DNA from: an uncultured Ferrovibrio sp.
Lineage (GTDB): Bacteria; Pseudomonadota; Alphaproteobacteria; Ferrovibrionales; Ferrovibrionaceae
Length of the DNA stretch: 64,000 nucleotides
Assembly: GCF_937960835.1 (NCBI RefSeq)
Contig: NZ_CALGPC010000016.1
Location: 62,001 to 126,000 of the forward strand
Direction of reading: 5' to 3'
The number at the start of each line of letters is the position of its first letter. The stretch's first letter is position 1. Shown piece by piece: positions 8,795 through 17,970 of this stretch. Under the pieces are notes generated by a model that was given only the letters and a program-made list of their open reading frames with translations, ran no database searches and was not told the origin of the DNA. The position numbers were made by a program, and so were the translations under genes.

Positions 8795-10384
8795 TCAGGG
8801 CTGGCGCTGGATGAAGCGCGATACACGGGGCCTGTCTGGCCCGGTGTGGAACTGCCGAACCGCCTTTATGGTCTTCCAGTCGCGCTGGGTCAGCTGGCGC
8901 CGACGGCGCAGATATTCCGTCCAGGAGTCGAGCAGGAAGCTTTCGATCCAGGTATTGGGCTCGGCGATGCTCTGATACAGCGCCCATCGATAGGCGCCGT
9001 CGCGCAGGCGAATGATCCGCAACTGGTCGATGGCTTGCTGAAAGGCAACGGTCTGGCTGGGATCGATCTGGTATTCGACCTGGATGACGACCGGATCGCG
9101 GGCAGGATCGATGCCCGTCGGCAGATCGACCGGCAAGGTATTCTCAATCGGCGCGAGATCGTTCGGCAGCTGGTCGGGGATCGGCAGCAGAAAGGCAAGC
9201 AGCAGGCTGCAGACCGTGACACCGGCGGCGCCCAGCAAAGCGACCTCCAGGCCGAAGGACTGGGTAATGACGCCCCAGAACCAGCTTCCAGCGGCCATGC
9301 CGCCGGCCATGGCGATGTAATACAGGGCAAGAATTCGCGTTCGCACCCATTCCGCCACCGAGAGCTGCACGGTGATGTTGAGGATGGTGAGATTGGTCAC
9401 CCAGACCACGCCGGCGGCGAACAGGGCCAGCAACAGCGGCAGCCAGAAGGAGGGGACGGCCAGCAGCAGCAGGGATACTGCCAGGACGCCGCTGCCGGTA
9501 TTCAATAAAGCCTCGCCGCCGAGTTTCTTGCGCAAGCTGTTGAACAGCAGCGCGCCGGCGACAGCACCGATGCTGAGGCAGGCCAGAAGCATCCCATAGA
9601 GAAGAGGGCTTCCAGAATTTTCGCGTTCGGCCAGCAGCGGCAGCAGGGCCCAGACTGCGGCGGCGCAGAAGGTGAAGACCGCGCAGCGGGCCATAGATGC
9701 GATGGCAGAAGGCGCGCGTCTGGCATAACGAAAGCCGGCAGCGATGGCCGGGAAGAAGGGCTCCGGCGGAAATTCACGGCCTTTGCTGCCCATTTTGCTG
9801 CGCAGCAGCGTAATGAGCAGCATCAGGTGCAAAACGGCGCTGACGGCGAAGGCGGTTGCGACACCGTAAATCGCCACCAGGCTGCCGCCAATGGCGGGGC
9901 CGAGGGAGCGAGCCATATTGTAGCCAATGGCATTCAGGGCGATGGCATGCGGGATGTCGTCATAAGGGACAAGATCGCTGGCAGAAGCCTGCATGGCGGG
10001 CAGGTTCATATGGGTGCCCGCGCCGACCATGAACGTAAAGCCGAGAAGAAGCCACGGTGTCAGATTCTCAAATCCCTGTAGGATGGCCAGCATGGCCGTT
10101 CCGCCGATGACGATCATTTGTCCGGCCATCAGAACGACGCGGCGTGTCCAGAGATCGGAAAGGATTCCCCCCAGCAGGCAGGAGATGATCGCGGGCAGGG
10201 TCATGGCGGTCTGGATCATCGCCACCATGTCGCTGCGCGGGGTGAGCGATATCATCAGCCAGGTGGCGGCGACGGTTTGAATCCAGATGCCGAAATTGGT
10301 GCAGATATTGCTCAGCCAGAAATCGCGATAGCGCTTGTGCCGCAGCGGAAGGAAGGCGGCAGGGACTGCCATGCGCAGCGGCAT
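8795..10384 (-). CDS. MFS transporter, MFS_3/EntS-like, with a C-terminal soluble domain
   Basis: This 529-residue major facilitator protein has about twelve membrane segments (for example IMLLITLL-type and AVSLLLLAVPSFWLPLLLAL-type stretches) in the first 410 residues. It then has a soluble tail of about 110 residues beginning PVVIQVEYQIDP. The arrangement matches the transmembrane secretion effector family (EntS-like), whose tail resembles a ferredoxin-like dimeric domain. It probably exports a metabolite or toxic intermediate. It is the last gene of a minus-strand operon starting at 13701, and its start is 5 bases after the stop of the hydroxyacid dehydrogenase. Confidence 0.85.
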   Translation of the reverse strand: MPLRMAVPAAFLPLRHKRYRDFWLSNICTNFGIWIQTVAATWLMISLTPRSDMVAMIQTAMTLPAIISCLLGGILSDLWTRRVVLMAGQMIVIGGTAMLAILQGFENLTPWLLLGFTFMVGAGTHMNLPAMQASASDLVPYDDIPHAIALNAIGYNMARSLGPAIGGSLVAIYGVATAFAVSAVLHLMLLITLLRSKMGSKGREFPPEPFFPAIAAGFRYARRAPSAIASMARCAVFTFCAAAVWALLPLLAERENSGSPLLYGMLLACLSIGAVAGALLFNSLRKKLGGEALLNTGSGVLAVSLLLLAVPSFWLPLLLALFAAGVVWVTNLTILNITVQLSVAEWVRTRILALYYIAMAGGMAAGSWFWGVITQSFGLEVALLGAAGVTVCSLLLAFLLPIPDQLPNDLAPIENTLPVDLPTGIDPARDPVVIQVEYQIDPSQTVAFQQAIDQLRIIRLRDGAYRWALYQSIAEPNTWIESFLLDSWTEYLRRRRQLTQRDWKTIKAVRQFHTGPDRPRVSRFIQRQP

Positions 10385-10388
10385 CGGT

Positions 10389-11339
10389 TCAATATCCCAC
10401 AGTCATGTCGACCAGCCCGGTCAGCGGCCGGCCGGCCAGATAGTGGTCAAGATTGGCGACGATCATGTCCGCCAGCCTGTCGAAATGCTTTTCGCTGCTA
10501 TAGGAAACATGCGGCGTGATGCGCACCGCCGGGTGGGTATAGAGAGGATGACCCGGGGGCAGGGGTTCGGGGTCGGTCACGTCCAGGGTTGCGCCCGACA
10601 GCAGGTGATCGTCGAGTGCGGCGAGCAGCGCCTGATGGTCGACGAGTGGTCCGCGTGCAACGTTGATGAGATGCATGCCTGGCTTGGCGTGGCGCAACGT
10701 ATCGGCGTTGATGATCCGCAGGGTCGCCGACGTCAGCGGCGCTGCCAGCACGAGATAATCGGCGGCAGCCAGCAAGGCGGTCAGTGTCGGCTGGAATGTC
10801 ACGTCTGCCACCGATTCGTGCGGCATCACGCGCCGGTGGGCCATCACCGTCATGCCGAAGGCGCGCGCGCGCCGGGCAATTTCCTGGCCGATGGTGCCGA
10901 AGCCGAACAGGCCGATCGTTTTTCCGGCGACCAAGCCCAGCACCTGCGGCCGCCATTGTGCCGCATCGCGGATCTGGTTTTCAGAAAGCCGCTTCTCGTT
11001 TTCGAGGATGGCGGCCATCACATACTCTGCGATCGGCACGGCGGAAAGGCCTCGGCTGCAGGTGACCATCGGTCCCTCGAGCAGCCAGGTCGGAAATGTG
11101 TCGATGCCGGTGGATGAAAGCTGAATCCATTTCAGCGCGCGCGGCCAGCCGTCCGGCCGCTGCGAGGGGGCATCCTTCCAGCCTAGCGAGGGGCTGGTGA
11201 TGAGAATTTCTGCTTCGGCAGGAACCTCCCATGGCGGCCGGTTGGCCGGTATGGGAAGCAATCGCGGTTGGGAGGCATGGCCGGACAACCTGTCGCTCAG
11301 AGCGGCGCCGAGGTAATTGGCAATGGTAACGCGAGACAT
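10389..11339 (-). CDS. D-2-hydroxyacid dehydrogenase, NAD-binding
   Basis: This 316-residue enzyme of the D-isomer-specific 2-hydroxyacid dehydrogenase family interconverts 2-hydroxyacids and 2-ketoacids with NAD(P)H. The Rossmann motif is GLFGFGTIG. The catalytic trio is visible as Arg in NVARGPLVD, Glu in DPEPLPPGHP and His in ITPHVSYSS. The start has a GGGAGAG ribosome site 10 bases upstream. In the operon it stands between the amidohydrolase and the exporter, so it may act on a ketoacid released from the compound broken down here. The exact substrate cannot be read from the sequence. Confidence 0.9.
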   Translation of the reverse strand: MSRVTIANYLGAALSDRLSGHASQPRLLPIPANRPPWEVPAEAEILITSPSLGWKDAPSQRPDGWPRALKWIQLSSTGIDTFPTWLLEGPMVTCSRGLSAVPIAEYVMAAILENEKRLSENQIRDAAQWRPQVLGLVAGKTIGLFGFGTIGQEIARRARAFGMTVMAHRRVMPHESVADVTFQPTLTALLAAADYLVLAAPLTSATLRIINADTLRHAKPGMHLINVARGPLVDHQALLAALDDHLLSGATLDVTDPEPLPPGHPLYTHPAVRITPHVSYSSEKHFDRLADMIVANLDHYLAGRPLTGLVDMTVGY

Positions 11340-11419
11340 CTTAATCTCACTCTCCCGGCCGTATCAGGGGTGAATGAACGGCCACTGTCCAGGCGGCGGC
11401 AACGCCGTGGCCAAAAGTG

Positions 11420-11448
11420 CCAGAGCCGGAGGCTGGCTCCGGCTCTGG
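11420..11448 (-). terminator. Hairpin terminator after the amidohydrolase gene
   Basis: A perfect 12-bp stem (11420-11431 with 11437-11448) has a 5-base loop. Read on the minus strand it lies 10 bases after the amidohydrolase stop and is followed by CACTTTTGG, a short T run. It may partly stop transcription before the dehydrogenase and exporter genes. Confidence 0.6.
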
Positions 11449-11458
11449 TTGCTTCTGA

Positions 11459-12754
11459 TTAACCCTGCGGCGTGATGTTGGCTCGGCCAGGTTCCGTCTC
11501 TAGATGGCGGAAACCGACAACGGAGCGATCTATCACCCGGCCGTCCTTGATCACGGCCGAGAGCAGTTCGGGTTTTTGCAGAACACGGATATCGGCGAGC
11601 GGATCCTTGTCCCAGATGATGATGTCCGCCAGCTTTCCGGGGGCGATCTCGCCGACCTGGCCATCCAGGCCGATCACCTTTGCATTGCGGCTGGTATAGG
11701 CCACGATGGCTTCCATGGGCGACATGCCGATTTCATTGACCAGGATTTCTGCCTCGCGGCCATGATAGCGGCCATGCTCGAATGCGGCAGCATTGCCTGA
11801 ATCCGTGCCAACCAGGATTTCGATGCCCATGGCACGCGCCTTGCGGATCGCCTCGAAGTTCTTCTCCAGCTGAGCCCTCACGCGCTCGCGCATCGGCTTG
11901 GTAAAGCCCTTGCTCTCGTCCTGCTCCGTGATGAGCTGGCACTGCGTGAAGACCGGCATAATCGGGATGCCCGCCTTAGCCACGACCTCCAGATCCTGCT
12001 CGGTCGCCAGGTCGGCGTGAAAGATCCAGTCCACGCCACCAAGTGCGGCGTCGCGCGTCGAGCCGGATCCGCGCGCGTGGATGCTGACCACCTTGCCGCG
12101 GCGATGCGCTTCGTCGGCGACAGCCGCGATCTCGTCGCGACTGACTGTCTGGGTGTCGCCCCAGTAGGAATCGGCGATCTTGATCATGTCGACGCCGCGC
12201 TTGCACTGCCGTTTCGTCTCGCGGATGTAGTCGTCAATGGTGTTGCAAAGCACGCCGACCGAATCATCTGCGGTCTTCCCGGTCAGGGGGTTGGTGCTGT
12301 CGAAGATGCCGCCATAGGGGGTCAGGGCACGGCCGGCACAGAAGATGCGCGGTCCTTCGATCAGGCCGCCATTGACCGCTTCACGGATGGTCGCATCGAC
12401 GAACCATTTGCCGCCTGGCACGGAAACGCCGGTGACGCCGGCATGCAGCACACGGCTGACGATGCGCGCCGTCCACAGGGCGGCGAAATCCGGGCTGGAA
12501 GTATAGCGGACTCCAGGAATGGCGCCCTGATGCGATGAAAGGTGGACATGGCCATCAATCATGCCAGGCATGACATACTTGCCAGTCGCGTCGATGACGG
12601 TCGCGTCCGTAAGCGTGGCAGCGTCGATCTGGCCGCCCACCGACGTGATCTTGTTGCCCTCGACGACGACGGTGGTATTCGCCATGGGCGCCTTGCCGGT
12701 GCCGTCGATGACCGTGCCATTCTTGATGACCAGCTTCTTCGTTTTACTCGTCAT
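11459..12754 (-). CDS. Metal-dependent amidohydrolase, imidazolonepropionase-like
   Basis: This 431-residue amidohydrolase-superfamily enzyme would cleave a C-N bond, often in cyclic amides. I start it at the ATG at 12754 (MTSKTKKLVIKNG). A GGAAGGG site sits just upstream, and the longer frame begins with TTG at 12763. Metal-site motifs are visible: HxH in GMIDGHVHLSS, His in VSIHARGSG, His in DWIFHADLA and Asp in LVGTDSGNA. It is close to the imidazolonepropionase-related group (Met-dependent hydrolase A). Beside a molybdenum hydroxylase and an FAH hydrolase it would suit opening of a hydroxylated N-heterocycle, which is a hypothesis. Confidence 0.88.
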   Translation of the reverse strand: MTSKTKKLVIKNGTVIDGTGKAPMANTTVVVEGNKITSVGGQIDAATLTDATVIDATGKYVMPGMIDGHVHLSSHQGAIPGVRYTSSPDFAALWTARIVSRVLHAGVTGVSVPGGKWFVDATIREAVNGGLIEGPRIFCAGRALTPYGGIFDSTNPLTGKTADDSVGVLCNTIDDYIRETKRQCKRGVDMIKIADSYWGDTQTVSRDEIAAVADEAHRRGKVVSIHARGSGSTRDAALGGVDWIFHADLATEQDLEVVAKAGIPIMPVFTQCQLITEQDESKGFTKPMRERVRAQLEKNFEAIRKARAMGIEILVGTDSGNAAAFEHGRYHGREAEILVNEIGMSPMEAIVAYTSRNAKVIGLDGQVGEIAPGKLADIIIWDKDPLADIRVLQKPELLSAVIKDGRVIDRSVVGFRHLETEPGRANITPQG

Positions 12755-12810
12755 GAGTCTCAACCCTTCCGCCTTGCACTGTTTTCAATTCAGAAACGAC
12801 CCTGTTCGCA

Positions 12811-13701
12811 TCATCCCACGACATTGTGCAGAACGCCGAGTTTGTCGATTTCGATGCGAACGGTATCGCGCGGCTTGAGGAAGCGCGGCGGCGTGAAGCC
12901 AATGCCGACGCCATCCGGCGTGCCGGTGGCGATGATGTCGCCTGGCTCCAGCGTAGTGCGGCGCGAAATGGTCTCGATGATGGTCGGAATGTCGAAGATC
13001 AGGTCGGCCAGCTTGGCCTTCTGCCGCAACTCGTCGTTTACGAAAGTCCGGAGCTCGATATCGGGCAGGTTCGTGATCTCGTCACGGGTGACCAGCCAGG
13101 GGCCCATCGGGCAAAAACCGTCGATCGACTTGCCGATGAACCACTGCTTGTGATCGCGCTGCAGCTGCCGCGCGGTGACGTCGTTGATGATCGTGAAGCC
13201 GAAGACATGGTCCATGGCCGCCTGCTTGCTGATGCCGCGGCCGCCCTTGCCGATGATGACGCCGAGCTCGCCTTCGTAATCGGTGGTGCCGGTGTCATCC
13301 AGATAGGAGGGAATCGCCACGTTCGGACCGATGACCGAGGTCGGCGCCTTGGAGAAGATGATGGGGAGGGCCGGAATTTCATCGGCGCCGGCGCTCGAGT
13401 CGAAACCGCTGCGATGAAACTCCTTGGCGTGGGAGTGATAGTTCTTGCCGACGCAGAGGATATTGCGCCGCGGCCGCCGGATCGGGGCCGTCAAAGTCAC
13501 CTCGGTCAGGGCAAGCCAGGCACTGCGCGGAGCTGCCTCAACGGCTGCCTTGATCTTCTCCAGGGCAGCCGGCCCCATTTCGATCAAGGTGACCATATCG
13601 TTTGGCAGGCCACTTCTGCTAAGATTGAGAACATATTGTGCGTTTTCGTCCAATACACCCAGCTGGAAATCACCGGATGTTTCATAAGTCACTAATTTCA
13701 T
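12811..13701 (-). CDS. Fumarylacetoacetate hydrolase family protein
   Basis: This 296-residue FAH-fold enzyme hydrolyses or hydrates 2-ketoacid-type intermediates of ring cleavage. The metal ligands are in DYEGELGVIIG (two Glu) and the Asp of NDVTARQLQ. The family motif GKSIDGFCPMGP and the C-terminal ATGTPDGVG are also clear. The first 75 residues form the small N-terminal domain common in this family. It is the first gene of the minus-strand operon and is divergent from the GntR regulator. Its promoter has a TTCGAA element between the -35 and -10 boxes. The real reaction (acylpyruvase, hydratase or decarboxylase) is not decided by the sequence. Confidence 0.9.
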   Translation of the reverse strand: MKLVTYETSGDFQLGVLDENAQYVLNLSRSGLPNDMVTLIEMGPAALEKIKAAVEAAPRSAWLALTEVTLTAPIRRPRRNILCVGKNYHSHAKEFHRSGFDSSAGADEIPALPIIFSKAPTSVIGPNVAIPSYLDDTGTTDYEGELGVIIGKGGRGISKQAAMDHVFGFTIINDVTARQLQRDHKQWFIGKSIDGFCPMGPWLVTRDEITNLPDIELRTFVNDELRQKAKLADLIFDIPTIIETISRRTTLEPGDIIATGTPDGVGIGFTPPRFLKPRDTVRIEIDKLGVLHNVVG

Positions 13702-13747
13702 TGAACTTTGGCCCTTCTGGATTGGAGGCTGGGTGAAAAGTATATAA

Positions 13748-13775
13748 ATTATGTCCTAATTTCGAAGAAACACAA
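13748..13775 (-). promoter_or_regulatory. Promoter of the FAH-amidohydrolase operon with a central TTCGAA element
   Basis: On the minus strand a -35 TTGTGT (13770-13775) and a -10 CATAAT (13748-13753) are separated by 16 bases. A TTCGAA palindrome (13761-13766) lies in the spacer, 3 bases after the -35. The same element sits 2 bases after the -35 of the promoter before 14661. That makes it a candidate operator for the GntR protein encoded between them. Confidence 0.5.
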
Positions 13776-13795
13776 GTCCTATCACGGAGAGGCTT

Positions 13796-14482
13796 ATGGC
13801 TGCCACCGCAGTTCTGGAAGAGGGCAAAACCCTGGGATCCTGGGTCTATGATCGGCTGCGCGACGACATCGTGACAGGAGTTTTAAAGCCCGGTCAAAGA
13901 CTTACACTGGATTCTCTCAAAGAGCGCTATGCGGTTGGCATTACGCCGTTGCGGGAGGCGCTGTATCGGCTTTCCACCTCGCTCCTTGTCATTGCCGAGG
14001 ATCAGCGCGGGTTTCGCGTGGCGCCCGTATCGCCGGAGCATCGCGCTGATATCATGGCCGCACGCCATCACATCGAGACCCTGGCCCTGCGGAATGCTTT
14101 CCAGTATGCCGATTTGGATTGGGACGGGCGTATTCTGGCTGCGTTTCATCGGCTCAAGAATACCGCGATGTATGCCAGCGACGACGCAACGATCACGCGG
14201 GAATGGGAAATCGCCCATCGCGACTTCCACCAGGCTATACTTTCTGCAGCTAAATCAACGACTTTGCTGCATTTCCAGAACATGCTCTGGGACCATGCGG
14301 CTCGCTACCGCAACCTCAATCCGCCGCCGCGGATCAAGGGCGAGGCGTTGTACTCTGAGCATGAGGCCCTGGTGAACGCGATCCTTGCGCGCGACGAGGA
14401 AATGGCCTGCATGCTACTGCGCCGGCACATTCTCGGCACTGCCGGCCAGATGTTGGATCCGGCGAAGACTCCTGCTGAATAG
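13796..14482 (+). CDS. GntR family transcriptional regulator, FCD subfamily
   Basis: This 228-residue regulator has an N-terminal winged helix (about residues 10-75, with LKPGQRLTLDSLKERYAVG and ITPLREALYRL) followed by an all-helical FCD ligand domain. FCD regulators typically sense carboxylic acids and repress neighbouring catabolic genes. It has a GGAGAGG ribosome site and reads divergently from the FAH operon at 13701. It lies 178 bases before the deformylase gene. Both neighbouring promoters share TTCGAA elements, so it probably controls both. The recognition helix is less canonical than usual (AVGITPLREAL). Confidence 0.9.
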   Translation: MAATAVLEEGKTLGSWVYDRLRDDIVTGVLKPGQRLTLDSLKERYAVGITPLREALYRLSTSLLVIAEDQRGFRVAPVSPEHRADIMAARHHIETLALRNAFQYADLDWDGRILAAFHRLKNTAMYASDDATITREWEIAHRDFHQAILSAAKSTTLLHFQNMLWDHAARYRNLNPPPRIKGEALYSEHEALVNAILARDEEMACMLLRRHILGTAGQMLDPAKTPAE

Positions 14483-14584
14483 TCCGGCTGCCCCAGCCAT
14501 CTCATTGATTTCGCTTGTCATTGACCAGCCTGTCCGCCTCCAGGATGGATTAGGCCCCTGCGTTTTTTGCAAAATCGATCTATA

Positions 14585-14624
14585 TTCGAATAAGTTTGAC
14601 ATTTTCGAAGATTATGGTCACCAT
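14585..14624 (+). promoter_or_regulatory. Promoter region of the 14661 operon with two TTCGAA sites
   Basis: TTGACA at 14596-14601 is a perfect -35; the matching -10 (CACCAT, 17 bases on) is weak. TTCGAA occurs at 14585-14590 and 14604-14609, 19 bases apart, on both sides of the -35. An inverted repeat ATGGT-C-ACCAT at 14614-14624 overlaps the -10. These are candidate sites for the GntR at 13796. Confidence 0.45.
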
Positions 14625-14660
14625 GCCCCTAGTAAACACCGAATCCTCAAGGGGGCGTAA

Positions 14661-15524
14661 ATGAGTAACGTGCTTCGTGGCGTATACCATCGCTTTGATC
14701 CGACAGTGCCGCCGGTACCGGTTATGGTCGATGTATCGCGCAGCGGGCGGGAATATCCCGCCGAGTTCCGGTCGATGGTTCCTTTCACCGTCCTGCACGA
14801 CAACGTCTCGATGTATGTCGACGATCTGTGGGAGGCCGCTCCGGACTACGGCGCCACCATGTTGTATGCGTCCTTTCCGAGCTTCTGGATCGACGCCAAT
14901 CGCAACGAGCTGGATATCGATGCCGATCTGATCGACGGCGAATGGCCGGTTCCCCTCCAGCCGACGGTGTCCAAGCGTGGCCTGGGCCTGCTGAAGTCGA
15001 AGTCGCGCTACGGCGAGCCGGTGCATGAGCGCAAGCTGACGGTCGAAGAGGTGATGGAGCGGATCAAGAAGTATCACCGCCCCTATTACGCCGAGCTGAA
15101 GCAGAACATCGACCGGATGAAATCCGCCTTCGGCTTTGTCTACCATCTGAGCTGCCACTGCATGTCGGCCGTCGGCGCTCCCACCCACCCGGATCCTGGC
15201 AAGGAGCGCCCGGATTTCTGTCTCGGCGATGTGAATGGCACGACCTCGTCGCGCGAATTCATTGAATTCGTCCAGAAGACGATCCAGTCGCTCGGCTATT
15301 CCTGCACGATCAACGACCCGTATAGCGGCGGCGAGCTGAACACCCGCTTCGGCAGGCCCCAGGACGGCATCGACAGCATCATGGTCGAGATCAACAAGAA
15401 GCTCTTCATGGACGTGAAGACCTTCAAGAAGAAGCCGGAATTCGCTCGCGTCCAGGCGGATGTTACCAAGATACTGGCGGCGATCACGCAGCATGCCCGC
15501 CAGCGGATAGCCAAGGCAGGCTGA
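14661..15524 (+). CDS. N-formylglutamate amidohydrolase-like enzyme
   Basis: This 287-residue protein matches the N-formylglutamate deformylase (HutG/FGase) family. It has an N-terminal strand with VMVDVSRSGREYP, a histidine-rich core YHLSCHCMSAVG, the DFCLGDVNGTTSS motif, and ending strands with NDPYSGGELNTRFG and MVEINKKLFMD. Known members remove a formyl group from N-formylated amino acids at a metal site. No other histidine-degradation gene is here, so it may act on an N-formyl intermediate from N-heterocycle cleavage. It begins an operon that continues into a hydrolase and an amino acid importer. Confidence 0.87.
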   Translation: MSNVLRGVYHRFDPTVPPVPVMVDVSRSGREYPAEFRSMVPFTVLHDNVSMYVDDLWEAAPDYGATMLYASFPSFWIDANRNELDIDADLIDGEWPVPLQPTVSKRGLGLLKSKSRYGEPVHERKLTVEEVMERIKKYHRPYYAELKQNIDRMKSAFGFVYHLSCHCMSAVGAPTHPDPGKERPDFCLGDVNGTTSSREFIEFVQKTIQSLGYSCTINDPYSGGELNTRFGRPQDGIDSIMVEINKKLFMDVKTFKKKPEFARVQADVTKILAAITQHARQRIAKAG

Positions 15525-15608
15525 CGAAACCGGCGGCTGGTCGGACCGATCCGGCCAGCCGCCATTCATCTATTGGGCCCCATACGATTCCCGCACCGAA
15601 CAGATCCC

Positions 15609-16439
15609 ATGGTAAAGCTTCGCGAGAACGATACGAAATTCGAAGGCACCCATATCCATTACTGGGAGGGCGGCACCGGCGCTCCGCTGATTCTGATGCA
15701 TGGCTCCGGAACCGGAGCATCCACGCTGTCGAATTTCCGCAAGGTGCTTGAGCCGCTCGCGCTGCATTTCCACGTTCTGGCGGCCGATCTGATCGGCTAC
15801 GGTCAATCGGGCCGCAAAACCACCGAGCCGTATTTCGACATGGCCATGTGGGGGCGCCAGCTGTCGCATCTGATCAAGATGGTCGACAGCCCGCGGATCG
15901 GACTGATCGGTCATTCCCTCTCCGGCGCCCTGGTGCTCAAGGCGGCTGCCGCTCATCCTGAAGTGGCAGCCGTGGTCACGACCGGCACCATGGGCGTGGC
16001 GACCGCGCGCCGCACCGCCGGCCGCGGCTGGGTTTTTCCCGAATCGAAAGAACAGCTGCTTGCCCAGGTCCAGAACACGGTTTTCGACAAGTCGCTGATC
16101 GACGACGCCGAGATCGAACGCCGCATGCAGGTGCTGAACGCGCCAGGCTATCGCGAATACTTCACCAAGATGTACGACGGTCAGCAGGAAGCATTCATCG
16201 GCGCAAGCGCGGTGACGGAAGCTGAACTGCAAGCCATCAAATGTCCCGTAGTGTTCATGCATGGCGCCAACGATCGCTCCTTCGCCGCAGAGGACACGTC
16301 GCTGCATCTGAGTAAGTCGATCCCGCAATCGGACGTCGTCATTCTCGGCCAATGCGCTCATAGCGTGGCGCTGGAGTATCCGGAGAAGTTTCTCGATATC
16401 GCGATCCCATTCTTCAAGCGAAGCCTGGCCAACAGCTAA
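15609..16439 (+). CDS. Alpha/beta hydrolase
   Basis: Alpha/beta-hydrolase fold protein of 276 residues from the ATG at 15609. The longer frame starts with TTG at 15573, and neither start has a strong ribosome site. The oxyanion motif is LMHGSGTG, the nucleophile elbow is IGHSLSG, the acid is Asp in HGANDRSF, and the histidine is in GQCAHSVALEYPEKF. The overall look is that of ring-cleavage-product hydrolases and N-formylmaleamate-deformylase-like enzymes. It follows the deformylase gene by about 85 bases in the same operon. Its precise substrate is unknown. Confidence 0.88.
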   Translation: MVKLRENDTKFEGTHIHYWEGGTGAPLILMHGSGTGASTLSNFRKVLEPLALHFHVLAADLIGYGQSGRKTTEPYFDMAMWGRQLSHLIKMVDSPRIGLIGHSLSGALVLKAAAAHPEVAAVVTTGTMGVATARRTAGRGWVFPESKEQLLAQVQNTVFDKSLIDDAEIERRMQVLNAPGYREYFTKMYDGQQEAFIGASAVTEAELQAIKCPVVFMHGANDRSFAAEDTSLHLSKSIPQSDVVILGQCAHSVALEYPEKFLDIAIPFFKRSLANS

Positions 16440-16471
16440 AGTGGAGTAGCGGCCAGGGGAAGGGCCGACGC

Positions 16472-17137
16472 ATGAACTACGTCTTTAACTTCAATGCCGT
16501 CTGGGCGAACTGGCATTATCTGGTCTCCGGTATCGGCATAACGGTTCTGGTGACGCTTTCGGCCCTTGGCATCGGGCTGATCATCGGCATCATCGTCGGC
16601 GTTCTGCGCCTGTCGAAGCGTCCTTATCTGTCGCGGATCGCGTGGCTTTACATCGAGGTGCTGCGCAATACGCCGGCGCTGGTGCAGCTGATCTGGGTCT
16701 ATTACTGCCTGCCCATTCTGACCGGTCTGGAACTCCAGACCACAATTTCGTGCATCATCGCGCTCTCACTGCAATCGGGAGCCTATATCGGCGAGATCGT
16801 GCGCGGCGGCATTGCCGGCATCGATCGGGGGCAAAGCGAAGCTGCGCGAACGCTTGGCCTGTCGAGCTGGCAGACCATGACACGCATCATCCTGCCGCAG
16901 GCCCTGCGGCGGATGCTGGCACCGCTGGTGAATCAGGCCGTGACGCTGCTGAAGTATTCTTCGCTCGTATCGATCCTTGGCGTCGCCGATCTCACCTATA
17001 ATGCGCAGGTTCTGGCGACGACCACTTTCCGGCCGCTCGAGATTTTCACCTTCCTGGCGCTCGAATATCTGGCGATTTGTTCTGCGCTTTCATATCTGGC
17101 AAGCCGGCTCGAAAAGCGGCTCGCCGTTGCGGATTGA
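16472..17137 (+). CDS. Polar amino acid ABC transporter permease
   Basis: This 221-residue permease of the His/Glu/Gln/Arg/opine (HEQRO) family has about five membrane segments. Signature elements are the FNFNAVWANWHYLVSGIG opening, EVLRNTPALVQLIWVYY, and the EAA loop GQSEAARTLGLSSWQTMTRII. It works with the ATPase at 17148 and the binding protein at 17971. Only one permease gene is present, so the channel is probably a homodimer. A GGGGAAGGG site precedes the start. Confidence 0.93.
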   Translation: MNYVFNFNAVWANWHYLVSGIGITVLVTLSALGIGLIIGIIVGVLRLSKRPYLSRIAWLYIEVLRNTPALVQLIWVYYCLPILTGLELQTTISCIIALSLQSGAYIGEIVRGGIAGIDRGQSEAARTLGLSSWQTMTRIILPQALRRMLAPLVNQAVTLLKYSSLVSILGVADLTYNAQVLATTTFRPLEIFTFLALEYLAICSALSYLASRLEKRLAVAD

Positions 17138-17147
17138 GGGCTTGACG

Positions 17148-17936
17148 ATGTCATCCATGGTGAAAGTTGAGGCGCTGCACAAGAGCTTCGGCAAGCTGCA
17201 GGTCCTCAACAACGTTGATCTGGAAGTGGCGACCGGCGAGGTTGTCGTCATGATCGGCGCCAGCGGATCGGGCAAGACGACCCTTTTGCGCTGCATCAAC
17301 CTGCTGGAGGTGCCTGAGCGCGGGCGTATCTTCATCGAAGGCGAACCGATGGGGCTGCATCAGCCGGATGGAAGCTTCCGCCCCCTGGCCGACAGCATTC
17401 TGGATCAGCGGCGCGCTCATATCGGCATGGTGTTCCAGCGCTTCAACCTGTTCCCGCACCTTACGGTTCTTGGCAATGTGATGCTGGGGCCGCTGCTGGT
17501 CCGCAAGCTGCCGAAGGCTGAAGCGCGCGCCCTGGCCGAGCGGCAGCTCGAAAAGGTCGGCCTGGCAGAGAAGCTCAATGTCTATCCGTCGAAGCTGTCA
17601 GGCGGACAGCAACAGCGCGTTGCAATCGCGCGGGCCCTGGCCATGGAGCCCAAGCTGATGCTGTTCGACGAGCCGACTTCGGCTCTTGATCCAGAACTGG
17701 TCGGCGAGGTCCTCGAAACCATGCGTCAACTGGCCGATGACGGGATGACGATGGTCATCGTTACCCACGAAATGCATTTCGCACGCGATGTGGCAGATCG
17801 TGTGTGTTTTCTGGGGAATGGCCAAATCCTGGAGCAGGGCCCACCTGAAAAGATTTTTGCCGAACCCGAGCATGAGAGAACCCGTACGTTCTTGCGCCGG
17901 ACCATGGCGCATCTCGGTGAAATAAACAGTCATTAA
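17148..17936 (+). CDS. Polar amino acid ABC transporter ATP-binding protein
   Basis: ATPase of 262 residues from the ATG at 17148 (MSSMVKVEALHKSFG). The longer frame from 16977 lies inside the permease and is rejected. Walker A is GASGSGKTT, the signature LSGGQQQR, Walker B LMLFDEPTSALD and the H-loop IVTHEMHFA, all typical of the GlnQ/HisP group. It follows the permease by 10 bases. Next comes the binding protein, so the order is permease, ATPase, binding protein. Confidence 0.95.
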   Translation: MSSMVKVEALHKSFGKLQVLNNVDLEVATGEVVVMIGASGSGKTTLLRCINLLEVPERGRIFIEGEPMGLHQPDGSFRPLADSILDQRRAHIGMVFQRFNLFPHLTVLGNVMLGPLLVRKLPKAEARALAERQLEKVGLAEKLNVYPSKLSGGQQQRVAIARALAMEPKLMLFDEPTSALDPELVGEVLETMRQLADDGMTMVIVTHEMHFARDVADRVCFLGNGQILEQGPPEKIFAEPEHERTRTFLRRTMAHLGEINSH

Positions 17937-17970
17937 ACTCGAAGAGAAACCTGCTGAGGAGGTCAGTGCG

